NCBI GenBank assembly: GCA_019695115.1
Contig: JAIBAP010000033.1
Span: 1-64,000, forward strand
Reading direction: 5' to 3'
Length of the DNA stretch: 64,000 nt
Origin: Caldilineales bacterium
Lineage (GTDB): Bacteria; Chloroflexota; Anaerolineae; J102
The translations under genes were made by a program, and so were the position numbers. The notes below the pieces were generated by a model, which saw nothing but the letters and a program-made list of their open reading frames with translations, ran no database searches and had not been told where the DNA came from. Positions 17,731-25,973 of this stretch are shown here, piece after piece. Positions within the stretch are counted from its first letter, which is position 1. Each line of letters opens with the position of its first letter.

Positions 17731-17840
17731 GCGGCGATTGTAACGGATGGACGCTACCCAAGACAAGCCGCGCCCCCTTCTCTGCCCCTGCCCCCCAATT
17801 GCAGTCGCCCGTCATATCGACTACACTCGCCACAGATCAT

Positions 17841-17881
17841 CCAATAACCAATCTCCAATAACCAATCTCTATTCTCCACCC
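17841..17881. repeat. Heptamer array abutting the metallophosphoesterase ATG
   Basis: Plus-strand units CAATAAC, CAATCTC, CAATAAC, CAATCTC, TATTCTC, then CACCC and ATG. The same words in the same sense orientation occur before the uracil-DNA glycosylase gene on the opposite strand. Confidence 0.9.
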
Positions 17882-18622
17882 ATGCGCCTCGCCCTCATCT
17901 CCGACATCCACGGCAACCTCGTCGCTCTGCAGACGGTGCTCAAGGCCATCGATGCGCTCAAACCCGACGCCATCTGGTTTTTGGGCGATGTGGTGGGCTA
18001 TGGGCCAGAGCCGCAGGCCTGCGTCGAGCTGGTGCAGCAGGCGGCGGCGGTGATCCTGGCCGGGAACCACGACCTGGCTGTAGCCGGGCGCGCCGATCTC
18101 GATGACTTCACCGAGACGGCGCAGGCGGCGCTCCGTTGGCACCAACGCCTCCTCCCCGCCGAAACTCTCACCTGGCTGGCCGGGCTGCCCAGCCTGTTGG
18201 TTCAGGATGGCATCACCCTGGCCCACGGCAGCCCCCGCTCGCCGGTGTGGGAGTATGTGGTCGATGACGATTCTGCCTCCGCGAACGCCGATCACTTCGA
18301 TACACAACTCTGTCTGATTGGGCACAGCCACGGCGCCATCGCCTGGCAGCTAACCAAGGGCCGCTGGTGGCGCCAGGCCAAACTGCAGCGTCGTCCATCG
18401 GGCGAGGCCTTGAGCCTGGCCGAGGACCGCTGGCTGCTGAATCCGGGCAGCGTGGGCCAGCCGCGCGACCACGACCCGCGCGCCAGTTTCGCCATCCTGG
18501 ACACCGAAGCGCAGACCTGGACGTGGCATCGCCACGACTATGACATTGCGCCCGTGGCCGAGGCCATCCTGGCGGCCGGGATGCCGCCCAAGCTGGCGCG
18601 ACGGCTGTTCGACGGCACCTGA
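17882..18622 (+). CDS. Calcineurin-like metallophosphoesterase (YfcE/MJ0936-type)
   Basis: The 246-residue protein begins MRLALISDIHGNLVALQTVL and has the metal motifs DIHGN, FLGDVVGYG, LAGNHDLAV, LAHGSP and IGHSH, the complete metallophosphoesterase set. Such proteins are Mn/Ni-dependent phosphodiesterases; the natural substrate is unknown. The ATG at 17882 directly follows a heptamer repeat with no Shine-Dalgarno. Length and domain are normal. It stands alone between tsaE (divergent) and the DUF4349 lipoprotein gene. Confidence 0.9.
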   Translation: MRLALISDIHGNLVALQTVLKAIDALKPDAIWFLGDVVGYGPEPQACVELVQQAAAVILAGNHDLAVAGRADLDDFTETAQAALRWHQRLLPAETLTWLAGLPSLLVQDGITLAHGSPRSPVWEYVVDDDSASANADHFDTQLCLIGHSHGAIAWQLTKGRWWRQAKLQRRPSGEALSLAEDRWLLNPGSVGQPRDHDPRASFAILDTEAQTWTWHRHDYDIAPVAEAILAAGMPPKLARRLFDGT

Positions 18623-18764
18623 GAGACGGCCGGGCGGAACCGGCGGCGGCCTGGCTGCGTCCTGATCGAGGAAAGCAACCCCTCATTGCGGCGGCTGGCC
18701 CTGCACCGGCCAGACTCGCCGCCCTGCCCCTATCCACCTGCTGACTTCCTGAAGGAGGAGAACC

Positions 18765-19667
18765 ATGAAACGTGCCATCATTCTACCCATCATTCTGATC
18801 CTGGCGCTCGTCGCCGGCTGCAGCAGCAGCGGCGCCCAGTCGGAGGTCGGCTTTGCCCCTGCCCCGTCCGCCACCATGGCCCCCGCCGCCGAAGCCCCGG
18901 CCAAGGATGCGGCGGCCAACCAAGGCGGCGAGATCGCCACCGACGCGATTCAGGAGGGGCGCAAGGTTGTCTATAACGCCACCATGTCCCTGATCGTCCA
19001 GGACACCGAGGCCACGGCCCAGCAGATCGACGGCCTGGCGCAGTCGGTGGGCGGCTATGTGGCCAACATGAACGCCTATCGCGACTACAACAACATCCTC
19101 GTCTACGACATCACCCTGCGCATCCCGGCCGAGCAGTTCGAGGCGGCGCGCACGGCGCTGCGGGCGCTGGCCGTGCGGGTGGAGAACGAGAATATCAGCA
19201 CCGATGATGTCACCGACCAGTACTACGACATCGAGGCCCGTCTGACCAGCCTGCACGCCACCGAAGAGGAGTTGCTGAAGCTGCTGGCCGAGACGCGCGA
19301 GCGCGGGGGTAAGGTCGAGGACATCATGTCCATCTACCGAGAGTTGACGACTATCCAGGCCGAGATCGAATCGCTGCAAGGCCAACTCAATCGGCTGGAT
19401 AAGCTCGTGGCCCTTTCCACCATCAACATCAATGTCCGGCCCGATGAGCTGGCCACACCCATCGTCGAAAATAGCTGGCGCCCCCTGGAAACGTTACGCA
19501 AAAGCGTGGGCTCCCTTGTCAACGTGCTGCGTGGTCTGGTGGATCTGTTGATCTACCTGGTCATCGTCGTCCTGCCGGTCCTGATTCTGCTTGCCATCCC
19601 CCTTGTCCTCATCGTCCTGTTCCTGCGTTGGCTCGTCCGCCGCTTGCAGGGGCGGAAGAAGGCCTAG
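18765..19667 (+). CDS. DUF4349-family lipoprotein with C-terminal membrane anchor
   Basis: A lipoprotein signal (IILILALVAG, then Cys19) is followed by an Ala/Pro-rich linker, a beta-alpha DUF4349 domain (about 65-260) and a coiled-coil segment (LTTIQAEIESLQGQLNRLDK). Two hydrophobic stretches at about 255-285 end in RWLVRRLQGRKKA, a positively charged cytosolic tail. It probably sits at the cell surface, tethered at both ends. GGAGGAG lies 5-12 nt upstream of the ATG at 18765. The function of DUF4349 proteins is not established. It lies about 105 bp upstream of rseP, separated by paired heptamer arms. Confidence 0.88.
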   Translation: MKRAIILPIILILALVAGCSSSGAQSEVGFAPAPSATMAPAAEAPAKDAAANQGGEIATDAIQEGRKVVYNATMSLIVQDTEATAQQIDGLAQSVGGYVANMNAYRDYNNILVYDITLRIPAEQFEAARTALRALAVRVENENISTDDVTDQYYDIEARLTSLHATEEELLKLLAETRERGGKVEDIMSIYRELTTIQAEIESLQGQLNRLDKLVALSTININVRPDELATPIVENSWRPLETLRKSVGSLVNVLRGLVDLLIYLVIVVLPVLILLAIPLVLIVLFLRWLVRRLQGRKKA

Positions 19668-19772
19668 GGTGTTTCGTATTGCGTGTTGCGTAGATTCTGT
19701 ACTAATCGACAAAAATACGTAGTACGCAATACGCACCAACAACGCTCACCGCTTCCACCTACCAAAATCTCC
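19668..19772. repeat. Paired heptamer arms between DUF4349 gene and rseP
   Basis: After the stop: CGTATTG, CGTGTTG, CGTAGAT (about 19676-19696). Before rseP: TACGTAG, TACGCAA, TACGCAC, CAACAAC (about 19716-19744). CGTATTGCGT and ACGCAATACG are exact complements, so the mRNA could fold across the gap. Confidence 0.8.
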
Positions 19773-20897
19773 ATGTTCCAAAACCTCGGCTTGACCAGTC
19801 TGGCCGTCATCCCCGTCCTGGGGTTCCTCATCTTCGTGCACGAATTGGGGCATTTTCTGGCCGCCCGTTGGATGGGCGTCAAGGTGCTCGAATTCGGTTT
19901 CGGCTATCCCCCCCGCCTGGTCAAGCTGTTCGAGCGCAACGGGGTCGAGTACACGCTCAACTGGTTGCCGTTCGGCGGCTTCGTGCGTATGGCCGGCGAG
20001 GATGGCAATTTCGATAGCGAAGGCAGCCTGGCCACCGTCGCACCCTGGCGCCGGATGGTCGTCCTTTTTGCCGGGCCGTTCATGAACCTGCTGACGGCGG
20101 CCGTCATCTTCGCCGTCCTGCTGCTGGCGGGCACGCCGCAGTTCGTGGGCGATGCCGCCACCCTGCCGGTTGAAATCCTGGCCATCTCGCCCGGCAGCCC
20201 GGCCGAGCAGTCTGGCCTGCAGGTTGGCGATGTGATCGAAAGCATGAACGGACAGGTGGTGCGCGGGGCCGAGGCCGTCAGCGCCGCCATCAAGGCCAAC
20301 GCCGGCCAGGAAGTGGCGATCGTCGTCCATCGCCAGGACGAGACCCTCACGATTGCACTCACCCCCCGCCGCCCGGAGGAAACCCCCGAAGGTCAGGGCG
20401 CCGCCGGGATTCAGATCGGCCCCGTCATCCCGCCGGAAGCGATCACGACAGTGCGATCCAACCCCATCGAAGCCGTCGTCGGCGGCGTCCAACGCACGGT
20501 TTTCCTCATCGGCCAGATGTTCGGCGGCCTGGGCATGCTGTTGCGCAGCGCCATCTCGCCGGCGGTGGACATGCCCGAAGGCGGCGTCGGCGGGCTGGTG
20601 GCTATTGGTCGCATTACGGCCGAGGTGGCGCGCGAGGGGTGGAAGGATTTGCTGAATCTGACCGCGTTCCTCAGCGTCAACCTGGCCATCCTCAACCTCT
20701 TGCCCATCCCCGCCCTCGATGGCGGTCGCATCATGTTCGCCCTGCTCGAGATGGTGCGCCGCAAGCGCATCCCGCCCGAAAAAGAAGCGATGGTGCATCT
20801 GGCCGGTTTCGCTGTGCTCATCGCCTTCATGGTGTTGATCACCTTTGTGGATGTGAGCAACTGGCTGGCCGGGCGGCCGGCGCTGCCGGGCGGTTGA
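19773..20897 (+). CDS. rseP: Site-2 intramembrane protease RseP (M50B)
   Basis: The 374-residue membrane protease has the zinc site HELGHF (residues about 23-28), the FGFGYPPRL segment, one PDZ domain (about 120-200: AEQSGLQVGDVIESMNGQVV), and the third metal-ligand motif NLLPIPALDGGRI near the C-terminus. Four transmembrane segments are visible. RseP-type enzymes cut anti-sigma factors and signal peptides within the membrane. The ATG at 19773 (MFQNLGLTSL) fits the family; the longer frame runs into repeat DNA. A perfect 20-bp hairpin follows the stop. Confidence 0.92.
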   Translation: MFQNLGLTSLAVIPVLGFLIFVHELGHFLAARWMGVKVLEFGFGYPPRLVKLFERNGVEYTLNWLPFGGFVRMAGEDGNFDSEGSLATVAPWRRMVVLFAGPFMNLLTAAVIFAVLLLAGTPQFVGDAATLPVEILAISPGSPAEQSGLQVGDVIESMNGQVVRGAEAVSAAIKANAGQEVAIVVHRQDETLTIALTPRRPEETPEGQGAAGIQIGPVIPPEAITTVRSNPIEAVVGGVQRTVFLIGQMFGGLGMLLRSAISPAVDMPEGGVGGLVAIGRITAEVAREGWKDLLNLTAFLSVNLAILNLLPIPALDGGRIMFALLEMVRRKRIPPEKEAMVHLAGFAVLIAFMVLITFVDVSNWLAGRPALPGG

Positions 20898-20902
20898 GCG
20901 AT

Positions 20903-20945
20903 AATTCCCCGCTTTCAGGTCTCCCAGACCTGAAAGCGGGGAATT
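20903..20945 (+). terminator. Perfect 20-bp palindrome after rseP
   Basis: Arms 20903-20922 (AATTCCCCGCTTTCAGGTCT) and 20926-20945 are exact complements with a CCC loop, 6 bp after the rseP stop. The T-rich end (AATTTCT) makes a terminator likely, though the perfect symmetry also fits a REP-like palindrome. Confidence 0.7.
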
Positions 20946-21010
20946 TCTGAGATCACGCAGTGTTGATCAATTCGTCGTGTGGATATAACAGCGCCTGGTA
21001 GCTACTTGTA

Positions 21011-21334
21011 ATGACACGAATGCTCTCTACTTGTGAAGGCTTCGAGTGGGATGAAGGCAACTCTGACAAGAACTTGCATCTTCATGACGTAACTGATAGC
21101 GAATGTGAACAGGTCTTTTTCAATTTACCCCTCCTTGTCGCCGCGGATGTCAAACACTCTCAGCGTGAACCAAGATATTATGCTTTGGGGCGCACCGATG
21201 ATGATCGCTGGCTATTCATTGCTTTTACTGTCAGAAATAAACGACTACGCATCATATCGGCGCGCGACATGAATGATCGTGAGCTAAAGAAATATGCTAA
21301 CCGAATTGAAAGTGATACCAGTTTTCAACAATGA
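21011..21334 (+). CDS. brnT: BrnT-family toxin
   Basis: The 107-residue protein matches the BrnT (DUF497) RelE-like RNase: FEWDEGNSDKNLHLHDV at the N-terminus, YYALGRTDDDRWLFIAFTVR and LRIISARDMNDRELKKY at the C-terminus. BrnT cleaves mRNA and is neutralised by BrnA. The start is 21011 or 21020 (both ATG). A weak promoter (TATAAC near 20984) precedes it. It overlaps the brnA-like gene by 41 bp and is less GC-rich than its surroundings, as expected for a recently acquired TA module. Confidence 0.85.
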   Translation: MTRMLSTCEGFEWDEGNSDKNLHLHDVTDSECEQVFFNLPLLVAADVKHSQREPRYYALGRTDDDRWLFIAFTVRNKRLRIISARDMNDRELKKYANRIESDTSFQQ

Positions 21335-21587
21335 AGATGAAGAGCGAGAGTTTTGGTCAAGCCAAGACTCAACGGAATATGTTGATTGGGAAATGGCCGA
21401 ACCCGTGGTCTTTTCCAAGTTGAAACCAACAACGAGGTCGATTTCATTGCGACTGCCTGTGCCGATGTTGGATGAGTTGCGGCTACTGGCCAATAAGCAC
21501 GATGTGTCTTATCAGTCGCTGATCAAGTTGTACTTGCGGGAACGGATCGATGAGGAGTTACGGCCCGTCGTGATGAAGGTTGCTTGA
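21294..21587 (+). CDS. brnA: BrnA/CopG-type antitoxin
   Basis: The 97-residue protein has an acidic N-terminal half (FNNEDEEREFWSSQDSTEYV) and a C-terminal ribbon-helix-helix (RSISLRLPVPMLDELRLLAN then KHDVSYQSLIKLYLRERI). This is the BrnA/CopG-family layout: N-terminal toxin-binding part and C-terminal DNA-binding dimerisation part. Its start lies inside the brnT frame (41-bp overlap), so the two are translationally coupled. Confidence 0.85.
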   Translation: MLTELKVIPVFNNEDEEREFWSSQDSTEYVDWEMAEPVVFSKLKPTTRSISLRLPVPMLDELRLLANKHDVSYQSLIKLYLRERIDEELRPVVMKVA

Positions 21588-21627
21588 GTCATGCTAGCGG
21601 GAGAGGTCTTGTGGACCTGAGCGGCGG

Positions 21628-23046
21628 CTAGTGTAGTCGATAATATCTCACTCCCACCCGCGCAAACTCCGCCTCCTCCTGCCGATGACCGTGCGCCTCC
21701 AGCCAGGCGCGCACCAGGCCCTGCCGGTCGTAGAATTCTGGCTCGCTTTCCACCAGCCACACGCCCGGAAAGCCGCCGGTCAGGTCGGTCATGCGCTGGT
21801 CGAGGGCGGCGGCGTCGACTTCGCGATTGGTGTAGGGCGCATCGACCCAGGCAAAGTCAGATCGGTCGTAGTATTGGTAGGTGTAGCGGATGTAGGGGAT
21901 CAGGAAGACGGTGAGGTCTTCGGGCCGGCGATGGGCCGAGACAAAGGCGCCGGCGCTGCGAAAATCGGACTTGATGGTGTGGGCGCCCTGCTGCCAGCCA
22001 TTCCAAAGCTGAAAACCGATCAGCACCGCCACCAACACCGCCGCCACCCGGCGGTCTTGCCTGGCCACCGCCACCGCCCCCGCCGCCCATAGCAGCAACA
22101 GCGCCGGCATGACCCAGATCAGGTAGCGGTCGAGAAAAATGGGGACGGCCAGGGAGAGGAAGAAGACGCCCACGACCGGCAGGAACCACCAGACCAGGGC
22201 CAGGCGGCGAGGGGTGGGCGTCTGGTGGGGCTGCGGCAGGAAGAGGGCGGCCAACAAGAGGAAGACGGGGGCGGCCAGCAGCCAGGGCGAGGGGGCGAGC
22301 ACGATGCCCTGGGTCTGCGCCTGCCAGAGCGTTTGCAGGATGCGTCCCAAGGGGGCGAAGGCATGGCCGGTGGCGAAAGTGGGATCGACCAGGAGCCGCC
22401 ATTGCCACCACAGCAGCGGGATGTAGGGCAGCACCAGCACGGCCAGGGCGAGGACGAAGCCTGGCCAGCGCCGCCGCCAGGCCGGGACGAGCAGAAACCA
22501 GGCCATCTGCAAGGGGATGACGAAGACGCCGAGGACGTGGATGTAGAAGCAGGCCGAGGTGAACCCCATCCAGGGCGCCCACCGCCACCAGCGCCCTCGC
22601 TCGACCGCCCAGGTAAACGCCATCAGCGAAAGCATGACGACGACCACCAACAGGGCGTACATCTTCGCTTCCTGGCTGTACCACAGGTGGTAGGGATTGG
22701 CCGCCAGAAGCAAGGCCGCGATCAGGCCGGCGGCGCGCCCAAACCAGCGCCGGCCCCACACGAACATAAGCGGGATCGCCAACACACCCAGCAGGGCGCT
22801 GGGGAAACGGAGGGCAAATTCGCTCTGGCCGGCCGCCATCAGCCAGGGGCGCAGCAGCAGGAAGTAGAGCGGGCCGTTCTCGCCGGGCCGCGTGAACATG
22901 GCCAGGGCCTCGGCCAGGGGGCGGGTGGCAAAGCGCAGGCTGTCGGTCTCATCCCGCCAGAGCGATTGCGCGTCCAGTCCGTGCAGCCGCCAGGCCCAGG
23001 CAAGCAGGAGGATGAGGAGCAAAAGGGGTCGGTAGAATCGCTGCAT
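21628..23046 (-). CDS. GT39/ArnT-like membrane glycosyltransferase
   Basis: The 472-residue protein has about 11 hydrophobic segments and the GT-C signature near its start: LDAQSLWRDETDSLRFA, where the Asp-Glu pair in the first extracytoplasmic loop is the expected catalytic/metal site. YLWYSQEAKMYAL-like residues (YHLWYSQEAKMYALLVVVVM) form the second loop motif. The C-terminal soluble part contains FYDRQGLV. Members use polyprenyl-phosphate sugars; acceptor unknown. The ATG at 23046 begins MQRFYRPLL; longer frames enter the next gene. It lies 73 bp downstream of a Pro/Thr-rich membrane protein gene. Confidence 0.85.
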   Translation of the reverse strand: MQRFYRPLLLLILLLAWAWRLHGLDAQSLWRDETDSLRFATRPLAEALAMFTRPGENGPLYFLLLRPWLMAAGQSEFALRFPSALLGVLAIPLMFVWGRRWFGRAAGLIAALLLAANPYHLWYSQEAKMYALLVVVVMLSLMAFTWAVERGRWWRWAPWMGFTSACFYIHVLGVFVIPLQMAWFLLVPAWRRRWPGFVLALAVLVLPYIPLLWWQWRLLVDPTFATGHAFAPLGRILQTLWQAQTQGIVLAPSPWLLAAPVFLLLAALFLPQPHQTPTPRRLALVWWFLPVVGVFFLSLAVPIFLDRYLIWVMPALLLLWAAGAVAVARQDRRVAAVLVAVLIGFQLWNGWQQGAHTIKSDFRSAGAFVSAHRRPEDLTVFLIPYIRYTYQYYDRSDFAWVDAPYTNREVDAAALDQRMTDLTGGFPGVWLVESEPEFYDRQGLVRAWLEAHGHRQEEAEFARVGVRYYRLH

Positions 23047-23119
23047 CTGAACCGCCCATCCCGGCCCATCCGCCCATTTTCGGATCAAGAGCAAGCGGTG
23101 GAGTCGCTGCACCCTTATT

Positions 23120-23776
23120 TCAGCCTGACCCCTGGCCGCGCCGCTGGAGATAGTAGAACCCCACCGCCAGGGCGATGAAGACGATGATGCCGCAGCCGAG
23201 GAGGAAATAGGCGCTGTAGAGGACAAAGGTGTCGATCAGTTCGACCAGGGCATCGGCATTCTGGGCCGGCGGCGCCCCGGCCTCGGTCTGGGTGATGATT
23301 AGGGTGGTGGTCAGGGCCTCGGCCGGGGCGGGGAGGGGCGGCGGGGTGGCCGTGGCCAGGATGACGGGCGGAGGAGGAGGGGTGTCGGTAGGCGGAAGCG
23401 TCACCGCGGGCGCAACCAGGGGCGTCTCGATAGGCGTCTCGATGGGCGTCTCGGTGGAGAGGGGCGTAGCCGGCTCGACGAAAGAGGTGGCCGTGGCGGG
23501 GATCGGCGGGGTGGCCGCGGGCGGGGGCGTGGTGGCTGCTGCTGGTGGGGTGTTGGTGGGGGCCGGGGTGTTGGTGGGGACGGCGGTGGTGGGCACCAGG
23601 GTGGCCGTGGGCGGCGGCGAGTTCGTCGCTGTGGGCGGTTCGCTGGTCTGGAAGGCGCGCAGGGCCTCGATCTGCGGCGCGCCGAGGAAGAAGGTGATCA
23701 GAAGCGAGGCGAGCGCCAACCAGGCCAGTGGGTGGCGCCAAAGGGCGCGGGTGAGGCGCGGACGAGAGGGGGGCAT
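23120..23776 (-). CDS. Pro/Thr-rich membrane-anchored protein, unknown function
   Basis: A basic N-terminus and hydrophobic segment (WLALASLLITFFLG, about 20-35) precede about 110 residues dominated by Pro, Thr and Ala (PPTATLVPT, ETPIETPIETP), then a second hydrophobic segment (about 187-208, FVLYSAYFLLGCGIIVFIAL) and a short basic tail. This looks like an extracytoplasmic stalk held by two membrane spans, possibly glycosylated. The neighbouring GT39-like gene is a natural candidate for the modifying enzyme, but that is inference. I place the start at the ATG at 23776. Confidence 0.65.
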   Translation of the reverse strand: MPPSRPRLTRALWRHPLAWLALASLLITFFLGAPQIEALRAFQTSEPPTATNSPPPTATLVPTTAVPTNTPAPTNTPPAAATTPPPAATPPIPATATSFVEPATPLSTETPIETPIETPLVAPAVTLPPTDTPPPPPVILATATPPPLPAPAEALTTTLIITQTEAGAPPAQNADALVELIDTFVLYSAYFLLGCGIIVFIALAVGFYYLQRRGQGSG

Positions 23777-23963
23777 ACTCAGTGAACCGATTCGACCCTG
23801 AAAGCGGCCGCGGGCGCAGAGGCGTGCAGTGAAGCCTGTGGAGAGTGGGAGAAGGCAGCCATGGGCGGGATTATACACCAGCGATGAGGCCCGCCCCGCA
23901 ATTGTCTGCTTCGGCTGCTGTCGCCTCGTTTGGGTGGGTGTGGGTGATCGGCTGCGTCTGGAT

Positions 23964-23992
23964 TTGACAAATCGGAACAAATGTTCTATTCT
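23964..23992 (+). promoter_or_regulatory. Promoter with a LexA (SOS) box in the spacer
   Basis: TTGACA (23964-23969), 17-bp spacer, TATTCT (23987-23992). The spacer contains GAAC-AAAT-GTTC (23975-23986), a perfect fit to the Gram-positive-type LexA site GAACN4GTTC (CGAACRNRYGTTC core). The next gene downstream on this strand is the VOC protein at 24139. LexA binding here would occlude RNA polymerase. Confidence 0.65.
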
Positions 23993-24138
23993 TGTCATCG
24001 TCGGGCGGGCAGTGGGGCGCCCAGGCGAACAGCACAATCCCGGCAGGCCAGTGTTTTGGTCGGCAGCCGTCTCTTCTTCCTGCCCGATTCGCCACCTACA
24101 CCCCTTGCAGCACCACACACTCTGGAGGAACTTCCATC

Positions 24139-24576
24139 ATGGCTCGCGTGAGCACCTATCTCAACTTTCCACGCTCGACCGAAGAAGCGTTCATGTTCTA
24201 CCGCTCCGTTTTTGGCGGCGATTTCGAGGGATCGATCATGCGCTTCCGCGACATCCCCGCCGACCCCAACAGCCCTCCTATGGCCGAGGCCGACAAGGAT
24301 CTCGTCATGCATGTCATGTTGCCGATCCTCGGCGGGCACATCCTCATGGGCACCGACGCCCCGGAATCCATGGGCTTCACGGTGACGCCGGGCAACAACA
24401 CCTACATCAACCTGGAGCCTGACACCCGCGCCGAAACGGATCGGCTGTTCGAGGCCCTGGCCGAGGGCGGCGAGGTGGAAATGGCCCTCCAGGATATGTT
24501 CTGGGGCGGCTATTACGGCAGCCTGACCGACCGTTTTGGCATCCAGTGGATGTTCAACTGCGCCAGCGCCAGCTGA
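24139..24576 (+). CDS. VOC-superfamily protein (PhnB/glyoxalase-like)
   Basis: The 145-residue protein starts MARVSTYLNFPRSTEEAFMF, then YRSVFGG, and ends GGYYGSLTDRFGIQWMFN, the PhnB-like branch of the vicinal oxygen chelate fold. Such proteins are paired beta-alpha-beta-beta-beta modules; some bind metals and small molecules, others confer resistance by sequestration. No substrate can be assigned. The ATG at 24139 has GGAGG about 11 nt upstream. The only good promoter upstream carries a LexA-type box, so a DNA-damage response link is possible. Confidence 0.85.
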   Translation: MARVSTYLNFPRSTEEAFMFYRSVFGGDFEGSIMRFRDIPADPNSPPMAEADKDLVMHVMLPILGGHILMGTDAPESMGFTVTPGNNTYINLEPDTRAETDRLFEALAEGGEVEMALQDMFWGGYYGSLTDRFGIQWMFNCASAS

Positions 24577-24632
24577 CTTTTCGTCCGCGGCCAGGGCAGG
24601 CGCCGGGACCTGTCCTGGCCGCGCCGCCGGTT

Positions 24633-25853
24633 TCACGCCAATGCCGGCGCGGCGCGGCCCACATAACGGGCGCGTGGGCGGATCAGTTGGCCGCTGGCGT
24701 ATTGCTCGCCGGCATGGCCGATCCAACCGATGGTGCGGCCGAGGGCGAAGATGGCCAGGGCGGCAGGGGCGGGTAGGCCCAGGCTGCGGGCCGTGGTCTC
24801 CAGGGCAAGATCGATCGTGGGCCGCAATCCCACCGTCTCGAACACGGTTTCGCACAGGGAGTGCGCCAGGGCGACCGCCGGCGCATCGGGGCAGCCCGCC
24901 GCCGCCAGATCCAGAAGCAGGCGGGCGCGGGGGTCGCCATCTGGGTAGAGAGGGTGGCCGAAGCCGGGCAAAGCGTCGCCAGCCCTGAGATAGCCGACCA
25001 CGGCATCGAAGACGCCATCCTGGGCCGCGCGCAGCAGCGCCGCCACGCGCACGTTGTGGCCGCCGTGCCGGCGCCCCTGCAAGGCCGACAGCCCGGCAAT
25101 GACGACGGCGTAGGGCGTCGATCCGGCCGAAGCGACGCAACGGGCGGTGAAGGCCGAGACATTGAGTTCGTGGTCGGCGCATAGGATCAGGGCGGACGAG
25201 AGCAGGCCGGCGGCGGCGGGGTGATCGGGCGCCCAGGCGGTCTGCAGCCCGCCAGCCAACGGCAGGGAGACAGGTCGGTCGGCGGTGACGGCTGCCAGGA
25301 GCTGGAGGATGCGGGCGCCGGTGGCGGCCAGGGCGAGCGGCTCGGTGTTGTGGGCCAGGAGATCGTCTGCCCCCGCCCGCGCCAACACAGCCTGGTAGCG
25401 TTCGATGGGATGGTGGCTGCCGATCTCCGACCTCGCCTGCACCCGCATGGCCTCGGCTCTCTCGCTCTGGGACGCAAACAAGCCGCCATCGTCGAAGCGG
25501 TCGAGCCAGATCAGGGCCGCGACTTCTTCGACTGTCCGTTCTTGCGCCAGCGCCAGGGCGTCGTAGCCGCGGTAGCACAGGCGACCATCGTGGATCGATG
25601 TGATCGCCGAATCGAGCACGGGCAGACCGTAGTCGAGGGCGTTCTGCGCCACCTGCAGCGGGTTACGGAGGCTTTGCTTGCGTCCCCGCAGCGCCTCGAC
25701 GTCCGCAGCATGGTAACGCCGCCTGCGCGTGGCCGCATCGGCCGTCTCCGAGCGGATCAGCCCGCGGCTGACATAGGAATAGAGGGTGGGCAGGCGGATG
25801 CCGAGGCGGGCGGCAGCTTCTTGGGCGCTGAGATAACGGTCGGGGTCAGTCAT
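24633..25853 (-). CDS. Citrate synthase-family protein with N-terminal helix-turn-helix
   Basis: Residues about 5-55 form a MerR/excisionase-like HTH (YLSAQEAAARLGIRLPTLYS, YVSRGLIRSE). Residues about 85-406 form a citrate synthase domain: ITSIHDGRLCYRGYDALALA, EVAALIWLD, ADHELNVSAFTARC (catalytic His), and FGHPLYPDGDPRA (second catalytic His). HTH-citrate synthases are a known subclass of uncertain role; the DNA-binding part suggests it may sense an acyl-CoA or oxaloacetate pool and regulate transcription. It is divergent from a normal citrate synthase gene with a 120-bp shared promoter region. Start ATG at 25853. Confidence 0.88.
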   Translation of the reverse strand: MTDPDRYLSAQEAAARLGIRLPTLYSYVSRGLIRSETADAATRRRRYHAADVEALRGRKQSLRNPLQVAQNALDYGLPVLDSAITSIHDGRLCYRGYDALALAQERTVEEVAALIWLDRFDDGGLFASQSERAEAMRVQARSEIGSHHPIERYQAVLARAGADDLLAHNTEPLALAATGARILQLLAAVTADRPVSLPLAGGLQTAWAPDHPAAAGLLSSALILCADHELNVSAFTARCVASAGSTPYAVVIAGLSALQGRRHGGHNVRVAALLRAAQDGVFDAVVGYLRAGDALPGFGHPLYPDGDPRARLLLDLAAAGCPDAPAVALAHSLCETVFETVGLRPTIDLALETTARSLGLPAPAALAIFALGRTIGWIGHAGEQYASGQLIRPRARYVGRAAPALA

Positions 25854-25894
25854 GACGGGGGCATCTTCTGCAATAGTTGATCGGAAAATCAAGA

Positions 25895-25923
25895 TTGACA
25901 ACGTTGATTGTATGCGCTATCCT
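25895..25923 (+). promoter_or_regulatory. Promoter in the divergent citrate synthase intergenic region
   Basis: TTGACA (25895-25900), 17-bp spacer, TATCCT (25918-25923), about 50 bp before the citrate synthase ATG. CAACGTTG, a perfect 8-bp palindrome, straddles the -35/spacer junction, and AATCAA/TTGATT arms flank it: a candidate operator for the HTH-citrate synthase encoded divergently. Confidence 0.55.
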
Positions 25924-25973
25924 GGGGCGCGTCAAACGTCAACCCTACTCAGCAGGCAAAACAAGGAGCTGTT

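Noticed and set aside
23995-25578. 527-aa minus-strand open frame over the VOC and HTH-citrate synthase region
   Set aside because: Conflicts with the in-frame citrate synthase and VOC genes and is Arg/Pro-rich without domains.
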